From contig JAINUG010000011.1 of NCBI GenBank assembly GCA_029706075.1, positions 1,337,001 through 1,401,000 of the forward strand: a stretch of DNA of 64,000 bases, in the 5' to 3' direction. This stretch comes from Aldrovandia affinis. Its lineage: Eukaryota; Chordata; Actinopteri; Notacanthiformes; Halosauridae. Under the pieces are notes generated by a model. The model saw only the letters and a list, made by a program, of their open reading frames with translations, was not told the origin of the DNA and did no database searches. The translations under genes were made by a program, and so were the position numbers. Below are positions 14,701 through 24,000 of this stretch, one piece after another (positions within the stretch are counted from its first letter, which is position 1; the number at the start of each line of letters is the position of its first letter).

Positions 14701-15465
14701 TATGCACTGCAATCAGACCATAGTATCCCTCTCTGTGAAGTTCTCAATTGACTGTTCTGCCTGATCATGGACTAGATTTATATTTGCAGTCAACTGATTC
14801 ATAGTGGCTTGTCTCTTTTGCCTTGCATTTCGAACCAATGCATGGACATCATTTAAGAATGTGCTTTTGACCACAGTTGCCCTTAGTTGTGTTTCCCTCA
14901 CTTCTATGTCAACATAACCTTAGCCATTTTTCCTCCTGTAACCTCAGCAAGATTAGCAGTCTTCGTCACTGAAGCTCCTGCCAAACGTTCCCCAACAATC
15001 TCCCTTCTTTCAAAGTCACAGATATCTCGATCTCTAGCCATGGTAGACAAAAAAGGGCAACTGGGCCTGCCTGGCATTTTTATACATGATCCTAATCATG
15101 ATGGGACGTTAACTGCTTAACTCAGGAACCACTCCTGTTTGGAAGCACCTGCTTTCAATATACTTTGTATCCCTCATTTACTCAAGTGCTCCCTTGCAGT
15201 TATCTGTATCCATCCATCCATCATGAGAAAAAATGGAACTAGCTATATTTTTAAAAGCACTCACCTGTTGTAACGGTAGAATGAGTTTGTTCAAACGTCT
15301 TCTCTCCAGAAGTGTCATGCGTTTTGATATGGTCATTTCGTCCAGTAACAACAAGACGGATATTTTATAGGGGGTCACCCAGTCTTTTATCCCAAACACA
15401 TTGGCATGGACAACCCCGTTAGTCATCATCGGGTTGAAATACAAACTTTCGTGGACACTTGCCAT
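2761..15465 (-). CDS. anapc5: Anaphase-promoting complex subunit 5 (3' end outside window)
   Basis: APC5 is a TPR-rich scaffold subunit of the APC/C, the nuclear/cytosolic E3 ligase that drives mitotic exit. Recognised by translation: it starts MASVHESLYFNPMMTNG and contains the family signatures GPLSQKQAEYFLARQ, YGRSLRYAALNLAALHCRF, AIRIAQESNDHVCLQHCL and QQNNTEAFAVALCHLAELHA. Sixteen exons with GT-AG borders (5' to 3'): 15465-15265, 13399-13320, 12221-12112, 11969-11723, 11026-10960, 10733-10632, 9502-9312, 6938-6857, 6385-6293, 6153-5972, 5638-5503, 5389-5315, 4882-4761, 4268-4161, 3863-3716, 2923-2761. All phases agree. They sum to 2,107 nt (702 codons plus one base), against about 755 residues in human, so only the last ~55 codons are missing. 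I could not find them in 1-2760, so they probably lie left of the window. No stop or frameshift in the exons. Confidence is high. Confidence 0.97.
4430..4590 (-). repeat. Fragment of GC-rich dispersed repeat
   Basis: The reverse complement carries GTGAAAAGAAGCAGCGGTTG, the shared motif of the family also seen at 24220-24625 and 60440-60765. Lies in ANAPC5 intron 13, between exons 13 and 14. Confidence 0.55.
6476..6828 (+). mobile_element. tRNA-derived SINE
   Basis: A-box-like GTGGTCCAGTGGTTA (6484-6498) and B-box GGTTCGATTCC (about 6528-6538) form a tRNA-like head. The body is GC-rich and the tail reads TAATTGGCTACCAAATTTGG...CGAAAAATCTGAAA. The tail is shared with the copies at 25616-26100 and 38466-38855. 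Lies just downstream of ANAPC5 exon 8. Confidence 0.85.
7020..9130. other. ANAPC5 intron 7, AT-rich, no feature seen
   Basis: Lies between exon 8 (ends 6938) and exon 7 (begins 9312, minus-strand order). Low GC, with frequent stops in all frames. I recognise no repeat family or exon until the inverted-repeat element near 9137. Confidence 0.6.
9137..9288. repeat. Short inverted-repeat element (MITE-like)
   Basis: Arms GAAGAGAAGAGATGCCCGCACA (left) and TGTGCGGACATCTCTTCTC (right) pair with one mismatch, enclosing about 90 bp with CCTGACGAAGACCATC-type sequence. Lies just before ANAPC5 exon 7. Confidence 0.65.
11178..11232 (-). repeat. SINE tail fragment
   Basis: TTACATTCATTTGGCAGACA followed by CATAGCGACTTACAGTG, a decayed copy of the shared tail. 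In ANAPC5 intron 4, upstream of exon 5. Confidence 0.55.
11723..11969 (-). CDS. anapc5: ANAPC5 exon 4, with an atypical donor
   Basis: Encodes the conserved LFMRHMLLAYNKLSFSQVYK block followed by a variable acidic segment ending near KMEKEELDSAPLCDSEL. The next exon begins T|AAT GAG, so phase requires this exon to end two bases into a codon. The only GT that fits is CT|GTACTT at 11723/11722, a poor donor match. The border follows from phase and homology, not from donor strength. Confidence 0.75.
12605..12827 (-). mobile_element. HE1/V-SINE-like tRNA-derived SINE
   Basis: Minus strand: tRNA-like head GGCAGTGTAGTGTAATGGTT with GGTTGCAGGTTCAGTTC, then CTTGAGCAAGGTACTTAACC, and the tail TAAGTCGCTCTGGATAAGAG. 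Matches the 62743-62965 copy end to end. In ANAPC5 intron 2. Confidence 0.8.
13867..15209 (-). mobile_element. Tc1-like element, decayed, with a nested hairpin
   Basis: On the minus strand: MARDRDICDFERREIVGERL, then AGASVTKTANLAEV (helix-turn-helix N-terminus) at about 15041-14900, and PDGNGFFQDDNAPIHRA (second catalytic Asp) at about 14455-14410. Ends resemble each other as inverted repeats (GGTGTTCTCTTTATTTTGAC against TGCTCCCTTGCAGTTA). The ORF has many breaks. Lies just inside ANAPC5 intron 1. Confidence 0.8.
14101..14335. repeat. Hairpin repeat nested in the Tc1-like element
   Basis: Left arm CAAGTCCGGTCCTCGAGATC and TGTGCAGGCTGTTGTTCCAG; right arm CTGGAACAAAAGCCTGCACA and CTTAAGGACTGAACTTAGGT, in reverse-complement order, with AATCAGGTGCGTTA-type sequence around the centre. 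It interrupts the Tc1-like copy between its left end and the transposase remnant. Confidence 0.65.
15265..15465 (-). CDS. anapc5: ANAPC5 first coding exon
   Basis: Exactly 67 codons from the ATG (complement of 15463-15465) to a CAACAG|GTGAGT donor. The N-terminal protein matches the conserved APC5 start, and this is the only upstream in-frame ATG that gives it. The 5' UTR side (15466 onward) is made of AGCTAGCT/TTAGTTAG simple sequence, so the transcription start cannot be placed exactly. Confidence 0.96.
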
Positions 15466-18032
15466 GGTAGTTAATTAGCTTGCTAGCGTTTGCTAGCTCG
15501 CAGCACAATTCACAAATATTAGTTAGCTAGCTAGCTAGTTAGTTAGTTAATTAATTAGTTCGCACATGAGCAGTAGGTTTAGAATGCAAGGGTTCTTGCG
15601 AACGCCAGTGCCTGGTACATTCAGCTAACGTTAGATAGCTAACGTTCGTTGTTGTTCTACAGTCCAATCCACATTCACGTCGCTGGCTAGTAGCACTAAG
15701 CTGCTGGTGGCTAGCTAGCTAGTTGTTGTAAAATCGCTATACAAAATTATAAAGCGACAAAAACATTTCTAAAACGTTACATTACGAACAAACCACGTAA
15801 GGGACGAAACTACCGCGTCGGAAAATCCACCTCTTCCCCTTACGGTTTAGTACACATAGTAGAAGTAAGAGAAATCGATTGAATCAGAGATGATCTATTT
15901 TTGTCAAGATGCACAACTTCCACAAGGTGTTCCCTTTTATGATTCTCAAAGATCTGGTCGTCTATATGTACATTGGCCCTAACGATAATTAGTCAAATGT
16001 AAAAATATATAGTTACATAGGCTAGTTACATTAGAAAAAAGAAACAATTGTGGGATGATATGTGTATGTGTAGCGGAAACGCGCAGCAGATATACGTTAC
16101 GTGTTAGTACATGTGCACACCACCATTGCTATTGCTATTGCACGATATTTAAAAAATGTTTTCTCATAGCTAATTAGTTTCCCCCTGTGTATGTTTTAAT
16201 AAAGAAATTGCATGGCTATATTTAAACTTCTTAAATTGCACATTGAAGGGCACACTGACGTTATTACCTTAAATAGCCCTCTAAAACTGCTGTCAACCCA
16301 TGCCAACTCAGTGGGAAGTGTGCTGCAGAATTGAACTTTTTGTTGTCATGACCACCCTATGAAAGCATTCGTATACTTGTGCAATGTAGCTACGTCTAGC
16401 TATAATATAATGGAGATATGGCAGTATGGAAATTTAGGAACTCGGTGCTTCAACGTTCGTTGATTTAACTTTTTTACATTGTACTTATAGATACCGCTAG
16501 AATAATTACGTGTTATAATATTCCGAGCCGTTCAATTCTTTTCAGCAGGACATTTATTCGCATACATGCTCGGAATAATATGTAGGCATATTATAGCCTA
16601 CATTTTAGCTTGTGGTACGTCATTCTGTTTCCTAGGGAACCGCTCAGTATACCAGTGATGTGCTGGGCTGGCTCTGCTACATGGTTTTCTGAAATCGCAC
16701 TTGTCAAGACACGGTATTCGAACTGTTCGTCAAAAAACAGTTTGTTTGTTTGAAAACTTGGGAAGCAATGTGGATGCTTCTAAACTACGTTTTAATGCTA
16801 ACGGCGCTGCAAGGAACAAAGCGCAAGAGGAAAGTGATAAAAAACTATTTCAGTGCTAGAAACATTTCTTACCGATCCATATCTGTAATAGCAAAAAAAC
16901 CGAACGGTCTTGTTTCTTCAAGCATCGTAATGTAGAACCTCATAATTGATTAAATACCCTGGAATTGTGCTAGTCGACACAGTGGGCACAATGGAACATT
17001 ACATAATGCACATATTTTATGTACATTTTGTGCTAGGAAAATAAGGATTTGATAGAGGTTGATGGTTGTAAAATATGTTCAGTTTTTACCGTATCATCAT
17101 AATCCACAATTGTCTCCAATGTATTTCGTTCAATGAAGTACAGCTACAAATAAGAAAAAAATTATCCTCTATTAAGTTACGATGTAATATTTTTTTCTCG
17201 AGTAATACTGTGAATTAAAAATTGTATGCGTTCTAGAATAAATGTATATTATTCGATGTAAAGGTGACGTCATATTCTCACGATCCCTTCAAGTGCAGAT
17301 CGTGTTCACCGGCATGCGGCAGGTGGCACACAATCTGAATTTTTTCAACATTACATCATCGTATTCCAGCGTTTTTTCTCATTCAAGTAATTGTCCATTT
17401 TGCCACCTGACTGTAACAATAGCGACTCTAGTTCTAGATAATCTTTTTTCTTCTGACTGAAATGCGCAAAATATAATTTTGGAATGTAACTTAGCAAGAA
17501 AATACAGCTTGTATTGTCCTTTCCCTCTTGAATTTTCCCTTCATTCACCAGCGCAATAATACCGGCTTTAGCTGACTAGCTCGCTTCCTACCGACGACAG
17601 CTGACAAAAGGTCCTCCGTAATGTTGCGCGCAAATAGTAATTATTAGAACGGCGTGTTGCGCAAACAGCAAGCTTTTTTATTTTGAGAACAGTCATCTAA
17701 AAGTGTAAGTTTTGTTACGATGCTTATAGCTACACAGTATACACGTTTTCGCTTTCAGGCTACATCTGCACCAATATATCGAATTGTTTTACACATGCTC
17801 ACACAGCACGGTAATCATGAAAGTAAACACCCTTCAATGGTGATTGGCTACTATAGATAACGGTGCCTATATTTTCCCTCTGATTGGTGGAACTGTTGTC
17901 TGTTACTTTATGCTAGTTCTACTAAGGCACAGGAACGGACGGAAAGCGAAGACGTAATGGAGTGATCCTTGGTGTTCTTGCAATGGTTATCCTATCAATA
18001 TATTTTGGTAAATTCCACAACTGGGAATTGCT
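15466..18032. promoter_or_regulatory. Head-to-head intergenic region, ANAPC5 and RNF34 promoters
   Basis: The two start codons face away from each other across 2.57 kb, so both promoters should lie here (inferred). Visible: AGCTAGCTAGTTAG-type simple repeats at 15475-15560, next to ANAPC5; and two ATTGG (inverted CCAAT) boxes at 17843-17847 and 17883-17887, 40 bp apart and 145-190 bp upstream of the RNF34 ATG, which fits NF-Y-type sites near a TATA-less start. The middle (about 16000-17600) is AT-rich; I see no exon there. Confidence 0.6.
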
Positions 18033-18038
18033 ATGAAG
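18033..18038 (+). CDS. rnf34: RNF34 first coding exon (Met-Lys only)
   Basis: ATG AAG followed directly by the donor GTAAAG. Joined to exon 2 it gives [13 protein letters not shown], the conserved vertebrate N-terminus (MKAGATSMWASCC in human). The 5' UTR probably starts near 17930, downstream of the two CCAAT boxes. The six-base coding exon would be missed by ORF scanning. Confidence 0.88.
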
Positions 18039-21000
18039 GTAAAGTAATTTTATCTCACATTCATGAATAATGGGTTGTTACGCAATTGCTAGTAGCTAGT
18101 CGACTGAATAAGGCATAGCTTTAATTTTAATGTAACTTTATTTTCGCTTGCTGGCCCTTTATCGTTGACTATCTAGCTAACGTTATAGTTAACGCCACTA
18201 ACGTTGGTAGCTGGCGTTAGTAGCTTTGCTAACCGAGCAACTAGTTACCAAAATACTAGCCAGCTAACCCTGCTTTTTAGTAATCTAGCTGGCTCGTTCT
18301 CCAGCTCGCTATGTGTAGCCAGCTATATTTGTCATTAGCTAGCATAATGCTGTAAAATTCTTCTGACCAAGTCAGATGAAAGAACATATTGTCTTTGCTA
18401 GCTTATCTTTTAGTGCTGAACGATTATTGGCTTGCTAACTTATCTAGGTGATTACTTGTTAGCTAGCTGGATAACTTGCGTGTTAACTAACGTTAGTATA
18501 GTGAGGTAAGTGCCATTCGTGCATTGATGATAGCTGGACAACTGTAAGGTAACGTTAGTTGGCTTGCTAAGCAGTAAGTAAGCTACGGCATCAACTAATA
18601 ACTCCTATATCGCTTGAAAGCTAGCAAGCCAATCTACTGTCTAGCCCGGTAACTACTGCAAACAGTACAACGTTTCCATTACTTTGGCGATTACTAGGCA
18701 CGCGAATGTTACATGCTGTCTGTATAGCTACATGGCTACTTTTTGAAATTGTTATTTTTGAGCTGAAGTCCCTTAGCGTGAGAAAGTGAGCTAGGACAAG
18801 TTACTGTGTCCAAGCAGGAGCATGCAGTTTACTTCCATGCTTCGCTTTTGTCAATGACAGCTATTGTATCGCTTGCTCGCTAGCTGACGTTAGCTAGCTA
18901 AGTAGTTTAGCTAAAGCGTAGCTGCGGTCATTTCAGAGCACACACTCTTCTAGGTAGTCAGCGCTAATGTAATGAGATCACAATTGATCACTGCAGTCAA
19001 TGATTGAAACAAGGGTATAACGTTATTTTCGGTGGCTAGCGCTAATGTTTTTTTGCTCTGTCATATCTCCAGATGTTCATAGGCTAACGTTGCTGACCGC
19101 CAGATCGAAGGCATTTATGAAAATGATGAAAACGGTTATGTTATGAAGTTTACCGTTATTTTAGTTTTAAATGTCACAGTGAAACACGACTAACTGGAAA
19201 ACAAAACTAGCTAGCTACGTGTAGCTAGATGTTGCTTGTTTTGTTGAACAGTGCCCGGGAAATAAATGTTAACGTTACCAGCAGGTGATTTGATTCGCAC
19301 GCTAACAGGTTGCACGCGCTTATCTGTTCATATGTAAATTGCAAGCAATTTCATCAATTACGTGTTTGAGAAAAATAAATACAATCTAATGTAAGATCCT
19401 GCCATTGTTTGTATGGTTTTATATTGACACAGACGCATCTGCTGATAGATACTTTGTGAGCAGTCAACATAACCTAGGCAGTTGTTCAAACTCCTATATG
19501 TTGCTATTATAATGGTTACTTTATGTAGTCACATTTGTATGCAACTGTTCAGAGGAGCGGTGGATCAAGTTGCAGGAGGTCCCTGGAATGCAAAAAACGA
19601 TATTGCAGGACTAATGGACTGATTTCATAAATGTACATCATCTTTATTTTCCCTGAATACCTTTGAATATTTTTCATTTTAGCCCAGGTGGTCTAAGCCA
19701 TCATCCTCCTTCCCCTTTTTGATATGTTGCAACATCAGCTCTCCCTATTGGCTATTCTGTATGTTACTCTGTTCTGTTATACACATTACCTAATTAGCGG
19801 ATTTGTAATACAACAAAATCAAATGCATACTACAATCAATGAGGTTCATAGGAGGTTTTATAAACCACCTTGCCTAAACACAGCCTATTAATGTGTGTGT
19901 GCACACGTGTGTGTTGTGCATTTATGTCATGTCCTCTGTTTCCACAGTTCTGTAGCCCTGCACTGGCCAATTTCCATAGATCACAAGACATGACAAGACA
20001 AGACCTGTGGCCAATTGATTTTGTGTAGCCAATAATTCTCAACCTCACATGACAAAGGCTTGTTTCACTTATCTGGATCTAAAAAAATAGTTTGCGTTCG
20101 AGTCTTGTTACATGTCCCCTATATTAACTGAGATGAAGAGTTGAAAAACAATGATTCACCAACTATGGATATTTTCAGCTGTACAAGATGTCAGTTCCAC
20201 TTATATATTAATTGTTATACAATTTTTTATTCTTAATTTGTTTACATGACTGAGCTTATGTGTCTGATTTTGTTGCCATCTTTTGGTGCCCAAAAGGCCC
20301 AGTACGTTGGGGTATGTTTGTTCGTCTCTTTTTTAATGTACTACGCTATCTTGCAAACTGGCTGTCCATATCTATTAAGTGTAGGGAATTGAGTTCATCT
20401 GTTTATAGTGAAAAATCTTGAGGCATAGACTCATGGTTACAAGCCACTGCTCAGTCACATGGGCCGATGCCAGTATAAGTATAACGCTTATACTGAACGT
20501 GCAAAATGGCAGCCAAAAATGACAATTGCCACTCTGGCTGAATGCAAAACACTTTCCTAATGGTAACCTGTCCTCCGCAGTGCTTTTTCCAATCAGTAGC
20601 AGCAGCTGGCTCGCTTTCTTGTGCTTCTAGTGTATTAAAAAAAACACAACATCAAAACCCTCAACACCAAGGCATTACTTTAGAAGACTCATTATTTTAA
20701 AAATTGCTTTACGTGATTTATGTGATTGTGCAGTTTAATAAACAATTGGATATACCTTTTCCGCTGTCACTCGCTGATCATTTTATTTAATCGTGTGCTT
20801 GTCCCCATAATTTACTTGTATGCAACAAAGCAAAGCTAGAACATACCATTTACAGTGCATCTGGAAAGTATTCATATCGCTTTAATTTTTCCACATTTTG
20901 TTATGTTATAGCCTTATTCCAAAATTGATTAAATTCATTTTTTTCTCAAAATTGTACACACAATACCCCATAATGACAAAGTGAAAAAAGGTTTTTAGAC

Positions 21001-24000
21001 ATTTTTGCAAATGTATTAAAAATAAAATATCACATGTACATTATTCCAAAAGGCACTTAAAGGACTCTCAGACCATGAGAAACAAAATTCTCTGGTCTGA
21101 TGAAACCAAGATCGAACTCTTTGGCCTGAATGCCAAGCGTCATGTCTGGAGGAAACCAGGCACCGCTCATCACCTGGCCAGTACCATCCCTACAGTGAAG
21201 CATGGTGGTGGCAGCATCATGCTGTGGGGATGTTTTTCAGCGGCAGGAACTGGGAGACTAGTCAGGATTGAGGGAAACATGAATGCAGCAATGTACAGAG
21301 AGATCTTTGATAACTTGCTCCAGAGCGCTCTGGACCTCAGACTGGGGCGAAGGTTCACCTTCCAACAGGACAATGACCCTAAGCACACAGCCAAGATAAC
21401 AAAGGAGTGGCTTCGGGCCAAGTCTGTGAATGTCCTTGAGTGGCCCAGCCAGAGCCCAGACTTGAACCCGATTGAACATCTCTGGAAAGACCTGAAAATG
21501 GCTTTGCACCGAGGCTCCCCATCCAGCCTGATGGAGCTTGAGAAGATCTGCAAAGAAGAATGGGAGAAACTTCCCAAAAATAGGTGTGCCAAGCTTGTAG
21601 CATCATACTCAAGAAGACCTCAGGCTGTAATTGCTGCCAAAGGTGCTTCAACAAAGTATTGAGTAAAGGATGTGAATACATATGCACATGTGATATTTGA
21701 GTGTTTTATTTTTAATAAATGTGCAAAAATGTCTAAACTTTTTTCACTTTGTCATTATGGGGTGTTGTGTGTAGAATTTTGAGGGGGAAAAAAAGAATTT
21801 AATCTGTTTTGGAAGAAGGCTGTAACATAACAAAATGTGGAAAAAGTGAAGCGATATGAATACTTTCCGGATGCACTGTATTTGTCTTAAATCATTTCAG
21901 ATTGTTAAACTTATCATTTACATTGCATTCTGTTCAATTTGATCAATCAGTCCAATTAAAAGGAAAAAACATGCCCCACAAAAAACATTGTCCTAATTGA
22001 TCCTAACAAATAGTTTGAACCATGTAATTTTTGCACATACAGTAGTTTCACTCAGTTTATTAATGCTGAGCAAAGCTCTGTATTGCTTTGACCTTTGCAA
22101 ACAAATTGGCTCTGTAATGATGTCTAGTCATATGGTTCAATGAATGCATTTTTATCTACCTATTTCTATGAATTTGCAGGCTAGTACTCTGCTGTTAGTA
22201 GCATAGACATTGTAGTCTCTTTTCATAGTTCTTGGGTTTGATTTACACTCCGTGTAGGATTCAGTTTAGCCGTTCAAATAGAGAGACCAAGCCAAACAGC
22301 GGTGACCGGTGAGAGGGAAAGGTTGAGTGTTACCGGGTTTCATGGTCGTTATTTAACTTGTAAATATATTTTAACAACCCGGCATTTGCAACCCGGTTTT
22401 CTCATCCTGCTGCCTCAGTCAAAATGAGCCATTTGTTGCATGGCATTGTGTTCTGCACATACATTTTTGTGTCTTGCAGTATAACTACTGTGGCTCAAAT
22501 ATGGTTTTATAGTGGGTCCTGTAGATGCCCTCTGGTGAAGACGACCCCAAGTACAAGGGGTGAGAGACTACAATCTCTCCTCTCTGTCTGCCTCATTTAA
22601 TCTCTTTTTACAGGGAATGCCACGGGCTTATTGCTACAGTTGAAATGATGCTGAAATGTTTAGCCGACTTGTCCTGAACAAGAACGGTCATTTGGAATCT
22701 GTCAAAACCCAGACTAAGTGGGAGAAATATCGCATTGATAAATATGTGGCATTAAGCAGGTAAAGATTGTGTATTCACTGTTGAAATTGAAACTGCTGGT
22801 CAGAATGTAATATCCCACGAGAAGCTAAAGAGCATAACTGGTTTTGATTTTATTACTGTAACCATCCAAGAAAACATCCTCTGTTATTTGATTCTCCTCT
22901 CATTCATCAATCTTTTCAAACAATCTGCCACCTGCTATCACCCAAACAATATATCCACATTTCCACTCACAAAAAGACTGTTTACTTCCAATATGGTATG
23001 TGTAACTCTACCTGCTTTCCACTTAAAGAGCAACTTTTGTGTAGAACCAACCAACTTGAAAACTTTCCATAGCATGCATATTAGTTGTGCACATCAATTC
23101 TAATCCCCAAATCCCCAAAAAGTGTAAAACCATCATTCTGGACACTCCACCTATCCATCTACCTATAAAGCCTGATGATGAGCACACTTCTACCTCTTTG
23201 AGACTGAGTGAAAAGATATCTTCTAACTCCCCATTACCTGCAATACTAGCTAGCAGTACATTATTGGCAAAACTAAGTATTATCAGTATCGTGCCGACAA
23301 TGCCATTCGCTTGTAGATTCATGGTTTCAGGTTGCAAATCCTCTAATGGCACAACACCTAAAACACACCCTATTTTTGAATATTCATTACTCAGAAATCA
23401 TGTCTGACTTCTCATTTTCGAGTATCATTTGAACGGATATGTGACTGGATTTTGTCCCAAAAGTTGCCTTTTAATGTGTTAGTGAAGATGGGCATATCAC
23501 CTACAGCACATTGATTACTTTCATTATTGATGTCACACCTCACTCTTGAAAAAAACTTCATTGAGAGAACTTTTGTTCCTTGCCTCTGTATATTTATATA
23601 GGTTGCCAGAAAAAAAGCATCTATTGAGGGTAATCAACAAAAATAATCTGGAGTTTGCTGAATGGCATTGGAACTCTGATTTGAACCCGGTGTTATAGTC
23701 AGATAAGACCATTTTTGTGGTGGCTTTGGCATTGGAAGAAGAATGCTTATGTTGAAAAGAACAAATACCTATGGTAAAATATATTGCTGGATGAAGGGGA
23801 GGGTGCACAAAATACTGCAAGTAATATTGTTTATTTAATACAGCCTTCTTTGCTCCTCTTTATCAAAGGTGTGAACAATTTCAGAGGGTACTGTATGTCC
23901 GTTTTAAGTGTTCGCTTCTTTGCATTCCAATAATTTATTTGAAGAATACCAGAGCTAAGCTGTAAAAAGAACCAAGCTGTGCTTGAACCAATTTCCAACA

